From: an uncultured Saprospiraceae bacterium
Lineage (GTDB): Bacteria; Bacteroidota; Bacteroidia; Chitinophagales; Saprospiraceae
Reading direction: 5' to 3'
Assembly (NCBI GenBank): GCA_938002705.1
Contig: CALLAG010000265.1
Location: 1-12,821 of the forward strand
DNA: 12,821 nucleotides
In this document: positions 7,384 through 12,821 of the stretch, one piece after another
How the letters are laid out: each line of letters starts with the position of its first letter
Position numbering within the stretch: position 1 is the stretch's first letter
Program-made: the position numbers and the translations under genes
The notes under the pieces: model-generated
Databases searched by the model: none
The model's input: the letters and a program-made list of their open reading frames with translations, nothing else
Told to the model about the DNA's origin: nothing

Positions 7384-8667
7384 GTGAAAACAGTTCTGAG
7401 TTACTATAATAGGATTATTAATATTGGTGTCACCAATGAGATGTCTTTTGGCAAAAAGCTGAGAACACGTCTATCTAATCAGTGTGTATCAATAGCGGCT
7501 TTATTCACGATCATACACATAATATCAATCCTCATAGTCCCATCATCACCTTATGAGCTTTACATCTCGTTTTCGTGGCTGACCATATTCAGCACCACAT
7601 TATTTCTTAATTACAAAGGCCTCCATAACCAAGCTAATACTTTTCTGATTGTATTAGCTATGCTTCAAGTTGGATTGATACACCACCTATTCGGTCCTAT
7701 GACGAAACTGGAACCCATGTACCTATGCATGGTTATGATGACTTTTTTCATAATAAAATCCCAGTATAAAGCGATCATTACGATATGTATATTAATCATC
7801 TATATCACAAATACACTCGCTTATCCATATATAGGAGCACCCTTAGAGTCTATGATTGTCGAGAAAGCAGCATTTGAGTATTTTATATTTAGTGTCCTAC
7901 TATCTGGAACATTAATTAATAAGATGCTCCTGGAAAACAAGAATAATCATAAGTTATTAAAACTGCAGAACAAAAAAATGCAGACCCAGAATGAAGAACT
8001 CAAAAGATTCAATTATATCATATCGCATGACCTCAAGGAGCCTATCAGATCTATAGTCGGACTGACAGGATTATTAGAGAAAAAAAATAAAGGCGTACAT
8101 ACGGACATCACTGATGAGATTGTATCACTGGGTAGAAGGCTCAACAACATGGTAGATGATATTGTAAAATTCCAGGAGCTAGACAAAATAGCTGCAAAAG
8201 TAGACACCATAAATCTATCCGAATTAATAGAAAATATAAAAGAATCTCTACCTGATGATCTAAAAAATAAGTCACCAGAAATTATTCTTACTGGACTGAC
8301 CGAAATTACAAGCTCTCGTACATGCGTCTATCTCATCCTCAAGAACCTAATAGAAAATGGCATCAAATACAACAATAATGCCCCTATAGTAAGAATTGAT
8401 TGCCAGAGAAATCTGATGGCCTACGTCATTGAAGTGAGTGACAATGGCATAGGCATACCTGACACATATCACGAAGAAGTATTTGTGATGTTCAAAAGAC
8501 TGGAACAACTAAAGGATAAAAAAGGAACAGGCCTAGGGCTAAGTATATCTAAAAAGCTGGCTCAGAAATATGACGCAGAATTAAACATAGTTAGTTCCTC
8601 AGAATCAGAGGGCACTACATTCAGACTTACAATACCTCTCCACGTATCCGTATTAGACTTAGACTAG
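7384..8667 (+). CDS. orphan membrane sensor histidine kinase
   Basis: A 427-residue inner-membrane kinase. Residues about 34-178 hold roughly six hydrophobic segments, followed by a charged coiled-coil-like linker (about 183-207). The HisKA dimerisation domain has the H-box FNYIISHDLKEPIRS with phospho-acceptor His215. The ATPase domain shows the N-box NLIENGIKYN (321-330), DNGIGIPD (353-360), FKRL (370-373) and GTGLGLSISKKLA (381-393). All catalytic boxes are intact. The start is GTG at 7384; an in-frame ATG at 7441 would give a shorter form. I prefer GTG because the N-terminal YYNRIINIGVTNEMSF resembles the conserved start of related Bacteroidota six-TM kinases. No response regulator lies next to it, so signal and output are unknown. 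It is convergent with the acyl-CoA dehydrogenase gene, 35 nt apart. Confidence 0.92.
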   Translation: MKTVLSYYNRIINIGVTNEMSFGKKLRTRLSNQCVSIAALFTIIHIISILIVPSSPYELYISFSWLTIFSTTLFLNYKGLHNQANTFLIVLAMLQVGLIHHLFGPMTKLEPMYLCMVMMTFFIIKSQYKAIITICILIIYITNTLAYPYIGAPLESMIVEKAAFEYFIFSVLLSGTLINKMLLENKNNHKLLKLQNKKMQTQNEELKRFNYIISHDLKEPIRSIVGLTGLLEKKNKGVHTDITDEIVSLGRRLNNMVDDIVKFQELDKIAAKVDTINLSELIENIKESLPDDLKNKSPEIILTGLTEITSSRTCVYLILKNLIENGIKYNNNAPIVRIDCQRNLMAYVIEVSDNGIGIPDTYHEEVFVMFKRLEQLKDKKGTGLGLSISKKLAQKYDAELNIVSSSESEGTTFRLTIPLHVSVLDLD

Positions 8668-8702
8668 TTTCTTCTTTATGTATATCGTATTATAAGGAAT
8701 AT

Positions 8703-9869
8703 TTATACTCCTTTCTTATACTCCTTCTTATCTATAATCATTTTAGCGATAATCTCCTTGAGAATCTCAGAAGTACCACCACCTATAGGGCCCAGTCGAC
8801 TGTCCCTCGACATACGAGCCAGAGGATATTCTTCCATATACCCGTAACCTCCTAAGTGTTGTAAGCAATCATAGATGACCTCATCCGCGACTTTAGTAGA
8901 TTGTAATTTTGACATACACGCTTCTTTGACGACATAGACACCTTTCTCAAGATTAGCTGCTACTTGGTAGTTGAATGATTTGACTATCTCTACCTCTGTG
9001 GCTCTCTGCGCCATTGTATGTCGTAGTGCTTGGAACTGATCTATCGTCTTACCGAAAGCTGACCGCTCTGACATATATTGGAGTGTATAATCTATAGCAT
9101 ATTCTGCACGAGCATGAGCATTAATACCCATAATCAATCTCTCTAAGGCAAAATGCTGCATAACATAGTAAAAGCCTTTACCCGGCTCTCCCATCAGCAT
9201 ATCGGCTGCTATCCTTACGTTATCGAATGATATCTCAGCAGTATCAGATGCTCTCCAGCCTAACTTATCTAACTTAGAAGCACTCACGCCTGGATTATCA
9301 CGATCCACTAAGAACACCCCCATCGCCTTAGGATTATCCGTGATATCCATCTTAGCGATGACCACGAGATAATCAGAGTATACACCATTAGTTATAAATG
9401 TCTTAGAACCATTAATAACCCACTCGTCTCCTTCTCTCACAGCAGTTGTCCTCATAGCACCTACATCTGATCCGCCGAATGGCTCAGATATACATAAGCA
9501 TCCCACTAAGTCTCCACTTATACTACCTGCAAGGTACTTCTGCTTGATCTCTTCAGAGCCCTCTTTGTATAAGTGAGTCATAGCAAGATAAGCATGTGCC
9601 CACATAGCTGCAGCAAATCCTCCAGAGTTAATTCTCTGTAGTTCTTCTAACCAGATGACTAGATAAAATATATCTAAATCCATCCCGCCGTAAGCTTCTG
9701 GATAACGGATACCGAAATATCCCATATCGCCGAACTTCTTGTATATATCCTTGGGTATTGTCCCTGTTGCTTCCCAGTCGTTAATGTGTGGTGTCACTTC
9801 TTTAGCTAAGAATTCTCTGAATCCTGCTCTAAACATCTCATGCTCCTCCGTAAAATAATGTTGATACAT
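8703..9869 (-). CDS. acyl-CoA dehydrogenase (LCAD/IVD-type active site)
   Basis: A 388-residue FAD flavoenzyme that oxidises an acyl-CoA to the 2,3-enoyl-CoA; normal length. Signatures are CLCISEPFGGSDVGAM (124-139), WVINGSKTFITNG (150-162), RSAFGKTIDQFQALRHTMA (269-287), QHLGGYGYMEEYPLAR (337-352) and IGGGTSEI (362-369). In medium- and short-chain enzymes the base is Glu in IYEGT. Here that site is Gly364, and FALERL (240-245) places Glu243 at the helix-G position used by long-chain and isovaleryl-CoA dehydrogenases. The enzyme should therefore be active, with a long-chain, branched-chain or related substrate; chain specificity cannot be read from sequence. Its start is 17 nt from the stop of the tetR-like gene, so the two form one minus-strand unit under the regulator's promoter. 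Confidence 0.93.
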   Translation of the reverse strand: MYQHYFTEEHEMFRAGFREFLAKEVTPHINDWEATGTIPKDIYKKFGDMGYFGIRYPEAYGGMDLDIFYLVIWLEELQRINSGGFAAAMWAHAYLAMTHLYKEGSEEIKQKYLAGSISGDLVGCLCISEPFGGSDVGAMRTTAVREGDEWVINGSKTFITNGVYSDYLVVIAKMDITDNPKAMGVFLVDRDNPGVSASKLDKLGWRASDTAEISFDNVRIAADMLMGEPGKGFYYVMQHFALERLIMGINAHARAEYAIDYTLQYMSERSAFGKTIDQFQALRHTMAQRATEVEIVKSFNYQVAANLEKGVYVVKEACMSKLQSTKVADEVIYDCLQHLGGYGYMEEYPLARMSRDSRLGPIGGGTSEILKEIIAKMIIDKKEYKKGV

Positions 9870-9886
9870 ACTCGTGTATTATTGTT

Positions 9887-10543
9887 TCAAATTAAATGTT
9901 GTAAATCCATATATTGTTGAATCGGTATACCAAATTTTACTTTGGAATCTTCTCCATAGAATTCTAAAAACTCTTTTAATCCTTTGTCAGTAAAGTGAGG
10001 TATGATTGTACTCCACACCATCCGTTCTGTCTCCTCTTCACTATGCAGCTCCCTTACTTCCTTCTGTGCTATCCAGTAATAAGTTATCAGCCAAGCATTA
10101 ACTGCGAGCTGATAGTATAAGCCATCATAAGGTTCTGGATGTATATTATCCACCTCAAGTCCGTATGCGAATGCATTAAGATTACTTTTAATCACTTCTT
10201 TGGACCAATGTGTCAATACATCCTTGATAGAGCCATGTTCTAATACTGACATATCTCTGAACACAAATGGATACCACTTCTGGAGAGACCGGCATGTCCG
10301 TATATCAAGACTTAGATTATAGAAGGCGATATAATCTTTTCTTCTTTTCTGAAATCTCTTAATATCTCTAGTCATCATTACTGAGATATCATCGAGTATA
10401 GCTTCCTTATTCTTATAATGGTATGCCAGATTACCCCGACTCATATTACATATTCCTGCCAGATCAGTCAATGAATAAGCATGATACCCCTTCACATTAA
10501 AGGCATCAATTATGGCGGCTAATATCCTCTCTCTGGTCTTCAT
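9887..10543 (-). CDS. TetR/AcrR-family transcriptional regulator
   Basis: A 218-residue cytoplasmic DNA-binding protein. The N-terminal TetR domain begins MKTRERILAAIIDAFNVKG. The helix-turn-helix is YSLTDLAGICNMSRGNLAYHY (23-43; core LTDLAGICNMSRGNLAYHY), followed by KNKEAIL. The C-terminal ligand-binding part (about 60-218) is helical and not assignable. I place the start at the ATG at 10543. An upstream in-frame ATG at 10567 would add eight residues, but it lies only about 14 nt from the -7 element at 10581-10588, leaving almost no leader, and MKTRERIL is a typical TetR opening. The gene heads a two-gene unit with the acyl-CoA dehydrogenase, which suggests control of acyl-CoA oxidation, perhaps with an acyl-CoA ligand as in FadR/PsrA-type regulators; that ligand is inference. 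Confidence 0.9.
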   Translation of the reverse strand: MKTRERILAAIIDAFNVKGYHAYSLTDLAGICNMSRGNLAYHYKNKEAILDDISVMMTRDIKRFQKRRKDYIAFYNLSLDIRTCRSLQKWYPFVFRDMSVLEHGSIKDVLTHWSKEVIKSNLNAFAYGLEVDNIHPEPYDGLYYQLAVNAWLITYYWIAQKEVRELHSEEETERMVWSTIIPHFTDKGLKEFLEFYGEDSKVKFGIPIQQYMDLQHLI

Positions 10544-10580
10544 TAGTAAATAAAAACTATGTTGCATAGTTCATTAAGAC

Positions 10581-10616
10581 CAAATATATATTTAATTTTT
10601 AGTCTTTTATGACTAA
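10581..10616 (-). promoter_or_regulatory. tetR-like gene promoter with palindromic operator
   Basis: On the minus strand, TATATTTG (10581-10588) is a perfect TAnnTTTG -7 element. Just upstream of it, TTAGTC-N6-GACTAA (10599-10616) is a perfect 6-bp inverted repeat spanning 18 bp. It sits between the -7 element and the -33 zone, where a bound TetR dimer would block polymerase. This suggests autorepression of the regulator and its downstream dehydrogenase gene. No clear -33 TTG was seen. Confidence 0.55.
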
Positions 10617-10632
10617 TGATGTGAGAAGTACT

Positions 10633-10751
10633 GATTTGCAAGGTATTTACGTGTTAAAATAAATAGCCATTTGACCGCAATGAAGTGATTCATAAATTAT
10701 TGCAATGTTTAGGATAAGAAATGCTTACTATGGAAAGTAAAATTCACCTTC
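10633..10751 (+). repeat. direct repeat A, upstream copy (A1)
   Basis: This 119-nt stretch matches 11127-11245 at 113 of 119 positions with no gaps. It starts GATTTGCAAGG and ends in GTAAAATTCACCTTC. It contains the leader, ATG and first seven codons of the membrane-protein gene at 11224. Similarity stops abruptly on both sides. Confidence 0.95.
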
Positions 10752-10768
10752 TGTGGCGTCATACTTAA
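10730..10768 (+). pseudogene. truncated 5' end copy of the gene at 11224
   Basis: ATG at 10730 opens the same first seven codons (MESKIHL) as the gene at 11224. The frame then leaves the homology, reads LWRHT and stops at TAA 10766-10768. It is the broken start of a duplicated gene, joined directly to repeat B1, and is not expected to make a functional protein. Its leader is kept, so it might still be transcribed. Confidence 0.75.
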
Positions 10769-10838
10769 TATGGCAAAATATACGAGGAGAGTAATGCGAC
10801 CACGCTGTGGTCGAATACGATACTTGTTATATCTATTC
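10758..10838 (+). repeat. direct repeat B, first copy (B1)
   Basis: This 81-nt stretch matches 11045-11125 at 71 of 81 positions without gaps. It begins GTCATACTTAATAT, contains GCAAAATATACGAGG and hairpin P1, and ends CTATTC. It follows the broken gene start of A1 after 6 nt. Confidence 0.9.
10797..10813. repeat. REP-like hairpin P1
   Basis: CGACCAC-GCT-GTGGTCG is a perfect 7-bp stem with a 3-nt loop, inside B1. It fits the local consensus GACC-N-C-K-CTG-N-GGTC. Confidence 0.85.
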
Positions 10839-10848
10839 TAAAATAGTT

Positions 10849-10865
10849 AGACCGCTCTGCGGTCT
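10849..10865. repeat. REP-like hairpin P2
   Basis: AGACCGC-TCT-GCGGTCT is a perfect 7-bp stem with a 3-nt loop. With its left flank (10836-10864) it matches the reverse complement of 10981-11009 at 24 of 29 positions, so P2 and P3 are inverted relatives. Confidence 0.85.
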
Positions 10866-10979
10866 CTTTTGAGAAATAGCAATAAGTCTTAAACTAATAA
10901 ATCTGAATTTTCGACAAATAAATAAAGCATTGCATCCTTGTCTTGATAAGTTCCAAAAACCATATCCTACTCTCAATAC

Positions 10980-10996
10980 TGACCTCAGAGAGGTCA
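10980..10996. repeat. REP-like hairpin P3 (inverted relative of P2)
   Basis: TGACCTC-AGA-GAGGTCA is a perfect 7-bp stem. Read on the minus strand its core is GACCTC-TCT-GAGGTC, the same as P2 except for one G-C to T-A type paired change in each arm, so pairing is kept. Confidence 0.85.
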
Positions 10997-11032
10997 TATT
11001 ATTTTAGAAATAACGTGTTGATGATAAACTGC

Positions 11033-11048
11033 TGACCCAGCGGGGTCA
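11033..11048. repeat. REP-like hairpin P4
   Basis: TGACCC-AGCG-GGGTCA is a perfect 6-bp stem with a 4-nt loop, ending inside the start of B2. On the minus strand it reads GACCCCGCTGGGTC, close to the family consensus but one base shorter in the 3' arm. The equivalent place before B1 is degenerate, where A1 joins. Confidence 0.75.
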
Positions 11049-11125
11049 TACTAAATATCGCAAAATATACGAGGGGAGTAATGCGGCCACGCTGTGGTCG
11101 AAAGCTTTACTTGATATTTCTATTC
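11045..11125 (+). repeat. direct repeat B, second copy (B2)
   Basis: The second 81-nt copy of B (71 of 81 identical to 10758-10838). It begins GTCATACTAAATAT, contains hairpin P5 and ends CTATTC one base before repeat A2. Here B is directly upstream of A, whereas at the left end B follows A. Confidence 0.9.
11084..11100. repeat. REP-like hairpin P5
   Basis: CGGCCAC-GCT-GTGGTCG is the B2 counterpart of P1. One A-to-G change in the 5' arm makes a G-T pair in the RNA form, so the stem of 7 bp is largely kept. Confidence 0.8.
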
Positions 11126-11126
11126 C

Positions 11127-11245
11127 GATTTGCAAGGTATTTACGTGTTAAAATAAATAGACATTTGACCGCAATGAAGTGATTCATAAATTATTGTTAG
11201 GTTTAGGATAAGAAATACTTGCTATGGAAAGTAAAATTCACCTTC
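11127..11245 (+). repeat. direct repeat A, downstream copy (A2)
   Basis: The intact-side copy of the 119-nt repeat. It supplies the leader and first seven codons of the gene at 11224. No strong promoter is visible; TAGGTTTA near 11200 is a one-mismatch -7 element without a TTG at the expected distance. Confidence 0.95.
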
Positions 11246-11646
11246 GATATTGGCTGTGTGCTCCTATTCTATTCATAACTGTAATCTTAAGTCTGAACGA
11301 AGCTGTAGATTTTATGATGCATGACACGTATTTAGTAATAGCCACAATGTATATTGCGATAACGATTTTTGTCACACTTTTTGTAGCAGGTCTCATCTAT
11401 TGGATTTTTCAAAATTTCCAACTTATAGGATGGATGACAACAGCCCATACGGTATTGACTTTTCTGCCATTATTAGCATTACTTACCACCGTCATTTTAG
11501 ACAACAATTTTTTAGATGAAGGTCAAAAGCCTTACACAATAGTCAATGAATTTCACCTCATTACCCTAATGTTGTTTTTGATGAGTCAATTAATATTAAT
11601 CTCCAATGTAATCATCGGAATAATGAGAGGTAAGAAAAAGACCTAA
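11224..11646 (+). CDS. small four-TM membrane protein with a cytochrome-oxidase-subunit-I-like HDTY motif
   Basis: A 140-residue predicted inner-membrane protein. It has about four hydrophobic segments (roughly 11-25, 37-62, 69-92 and 110-134) and a basic C-terminus RGKKKT. MMHDTYLVIATMYIAI (31-46) followed by AGLIYW resembles the heme-copper oxidase subunit I segment HDTYYVVAHFHYV...GxxYW. His33 and Asp34 match the oxidase His-Asp pair that binds Mg/Mn. The two heme-ligand histidines are replaced by Thr41 and Tyr43, so it cannot bind heme there as an oxidase does. I recall similar stand-alone hypothetical proteins in Bacteroidota, usually with the His kept. Function unknown. Its 5' end is duplicated upstream in repeat A1. 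Confidence 0.75.
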   Translation: MESKIHLRYWLCAPILFITVILSLNEAVDFMMHDTYLVIATMYIAITIFVTLFVAGLIYWIFQNFQLIGWMTTAHTVLTFLPLLALLTTVILDNNFLDEGQKPYTIVNEFHLITLMLFLMSQLILISNVIIGIMRGKKKT

Positions 11647-11659
11647 CGAGGAGGCATAC

Positions 11660-11971
11660 TCACAGCGCTGTAAATATCTGAAAGCAAGTCCATATACCTA
11701 ATATTAATCCAGCTATGATTATCACAACCTTAGGCACGGGAGATCTAAAAACTTTGGATATGATATAATATAGAAACTCCTGAGCTGCAAATAGAATAAC
11801 TACATAGATTATGAATGCGAGCCAATTACCTCCATCCTGCATCCACCTGAAGTCGTAATAACCCTCATCTATATAGAATAGAAATAGAGTCATAATAACT
11901 GCACTTAAGACCATGACATAGTGCATATTCCTATGACTTAAGTGCACTACCTCATTATTACGACCGGCCAA
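11660..11971 (-). CDS. small three-TM membrane protein, unknown function
   Basis: A predicted 103-residue inner-membrane protein that I do not recognise. Hydrophobic segments lie at about 18-33, 50-71 and 82-100, with a short acidic and aromatic loop DEGYYDFRWMQDGG (35-48) between the first two. The start used is TTG at 11971, which is 6 nt after the stop of the MbnP-family gene and in the same frame. The next candidate is an ATG at 11926, giving 88 residues and still including all three segments; the TTG choice is therefore uncertain. It is probably co-transcribed with the upstream lipoprotein gene. It converges with the gene at 11224-11646, with 13 nt between the stops. Confidence 0.6.
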   Translation of the reverse strand: MAGRNNEVVHLSHRNMHYVMVLSAVIMTLFLFYIDEGYYDFRWMQDGGNWLAFIIYVVILFAAQEFLYYIISKVFRSPVPKVVIIIAGLILGIWTCFQIFTAL

Positions 11972-11977
11972 TCTACA

Positions 11978-12697
11978 TTAATTATTGTACTGAAGACCAC
12001 AATCTATATTATCTGCTAGTTGCTCAGCTTTATCTATTTGATTTAGATTATGAATAGCAGACGTCTCTACGATATCGAATATTTCTCCGCAGTTGAATAT
12101 TTTCTGTACATCTAGAGATATAGTCAAGTCATCAGTGTAAGCTCCGCTTGTAGATCTCATGACATTATCCGTACCTAAGTGCAGTGCTATACCTTTTTCT
12201 TTGACGCCATCTCGATCGACATCCATATTACCTTCTATCTTAATCATGACATAACTACCCCATCCGCTCCAGTATTCTGATGTTCTTGACAGAGCATTGC
12301 TTGATGGATAATCTGATGGTGTCGTCGCATTCTGAGCAGCAGTTAATCCGATATTAAAGGATACTGCAGTAGCATCGCCAGTTGTACTCCCTATATCATA
12401 AGTATAACCTTCTTCAGCTTTAGCTAATGTGGAATGTGATTCCGTCAAGTCGATATAATCTACTTCTTTGAAGAGCTCTTCTTGTCCATCTATCGTCATC
12501 TTAAGCTCTGATATATAGAAACTTATTCTACTGAACTCAATAGGAATGCCGCCAGCTTCAGCATATTCATATTCTTGGAACATAACTAATGGCTGATCGT
12601 CATAGGTTAACTGAAAGTTCATATCAAGTTTCTTATCATCATCTCCACAACTTGACAACATTAACAAACTTAAAAGTACGAGTATAGAATATTTCAT
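11978..12697 (-). CDS. MbnP-family lipoprotein (possible copper-binding)
   Basis: A 239-residue predicted lipoprotein. MKYSILVLLSLLMLSSC is a type II signal peptide with lipid Cys17, followed by GDDDKK, an acidic stretch typical of Bacteroidota surface lipoproteins. The mature part has MbnP-family features: FSRISFYISELKM (55-67), YIDLTES (81-87), TSEYWSGWGSYVMIKIEG (139-156) and KGIALHLGTDN (168-178). MbnP proteins are associated with periplasmic copper binding, often next to a di-heme peroxidase-like partner, which is absent here. Two in-frame ATGs upstream (12706 and 12757) would extend it, but the -7 element at 12713-12720 puts the transcript start near 12708, and the 12697 start gives a clean signal peptide. 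The three-TM gene follows after 6 nt. Metal binding is inferred from the family only. Confidence 0.85.
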   Translation of the reverse strand: MKYSILVLLSLLMLSSCGDDDKKLDMNFQLTYDDQPLVMFQEYEYAEAGGIPIEFSRISFYISELKMTIDGQEELFKEVDYIDLTESHSTLAKAEEGYTYDIGSTTGDATAVSFNIGLTAAQNATTPSDYPSSNALSRTSEYWSGWGSYVMIKIEGNMDVDRDGVKEKGIALHLGTDNVMRSTSGAYTDDLTISLDVQKIFNCGEIFDIVETSAIHNLNQIDKAEQLADNIDCGLQYNN

Positions 12698-12712
12698 TTT
12701 TAGCATTTTATA

Positions 12713-12720
12713 CAAACTTA
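12713..12720 (-). promoter_or_regulatory. -7 promoter element of the MbnP-family gene
   Basis: On the minus strand TAAGTTTG is a perfect TAnnTTTG match. It favours the ATG at 12697 over the upstream in-frame ATGs. No TTG was found at the usual -33 distance, so the call rests on the -7 element alone. Confidence 0.45.
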
Positions 12721-12821
12721 ACGGCTCCAAGTGAAAATTGATTTTATTTACACACAAATAATTCTCTGTAGCTTACCTTAAGACATATCACCCAGAAATT
12801 CAAAAAAAAGAGTGCATTAAT

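Larger units (their letters stand above)
10568..11223. other. 656-bp gene-free region filled by nested repeats and hairpins
   Basis: No convincing gene of normal size lies here. After the tetR promoter/operator, the order is A1 (10633-10751), B1 (10758-10838), hairpin P2, a spacer of about 115 nt with no recognisable feature (10866-10979), hairpins P3 and P4, B2 (11045-11125) and A2 (11127-11245). A2 runs into the gene at 11224. A1-to-A2 offset is 494 nt and B1-to-B2 is 287 nt. No transposase, tRNA or rRNA was seen. It resembles a cluster of REP-type palindromes that has been duplicated. Confidence 0.75.

Noticed and set aside
8684..8701. Weak hairpin AGGAATAT/ATACTCCT between the convergent kinase and dehydrogenase genes as a terminator
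   Set aside because: It has a mismatch, is AT-rich and overlaps the dehydrogenase end region; not enough to call a terminator.
8703..9869. Inactive acyl-CoA dehydrogenase because the IYEGT Glu is Gly
   Set aside because: LCAD- and IVD-type enzymes place the base in the ERL segment of helix G, and Glu243 is present there.
10633..11245. Possible CRISPR array or insertion sequence
   Set aside because: Repeats are only two-copy, too long and unevenly spaced for CRISPR, and there is no transposase or paired terminal inverted repeats enclosing a coding region.

Overview
The window looks like chromosomal DNA from a member of the Bacteroidota, possibly the Saprospiria; the class is a guess. Support for the phylum: AT-rich DNA, weak Shine-Dalgarno signals, several matches to the Bacteroidota -7 promoter element TAnnTTTG, lipoproteins with acidic residues right after the lipid cysteine (CGDD), an MbnP-family lipoprotein, and a six-TM sensor kinase with a Bacteroidota-type N-terminus. 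No rRNA, tRNA, CRISPR array, transposase or phage gene was seen.

Layout. (1) 111-4051, plus strand: an HpaF-type carboxymethyl-hydroxymuconate isomerase, a fumarylacetoacetase-family enzyme, an exported PqqB-like metallo-beta-lactamase-fold protein and a 535-residue AprA-like methyltransferase. The last two are 3 nt apart. The four genes are bracketed by inverted copies of a 25-nt repeat (79-103 and 4056-4080). (2) 4177-4614: a small lipocalin-like lipoprotein with a TTG start. (3) 4706-7109, minus strand: asnB followed by a secreted or lipid-anchored serine hydrolase, with a good promoter ahead of asnB. (4) 7384-8667: an orphan membrane histidine kinase with a GTG start. (5) 8703-10543, minus strand: a TetR regulator and an acyl-CoA dehydrogenase. 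A perfect inverted repeat lies over the regulator's promoter, which suggests autoregulation. (6) 10568-11223: a 656-bp gene-free stretch of nested direct repeats and small hairpins, including a second copy of the leader and first seven codons of the next gene. (7) 11224-11646: a small membrane protein carrying the HDTY motif of cytochrome oxidase subunit I but lacking the heme-ligand histidines. (8) 11660-12697, minus strand: an MbnP-family lipoprotein followed, in the same frame and after one TAA, by a three-TM protein.

How the genes may work together. The isomerase and FAH enzyme suggest aromatic ring-cleavage chemistry, but the rest of that pathway is absent here. The PqqB-like/AprA-like pair is translationally coupled and of unknown function; it is the best candidate for an undescribed two-protein system. 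TetR plus acyl-CoA dehydrogenase fits a self-regulated acyl-CoA oxidation unit. The repeat region looks like a REP/BIME-type palindrome cluster that has duplicated and rearranged in front of the small membrane gene. These functional links are inferences from sequence and gene order.
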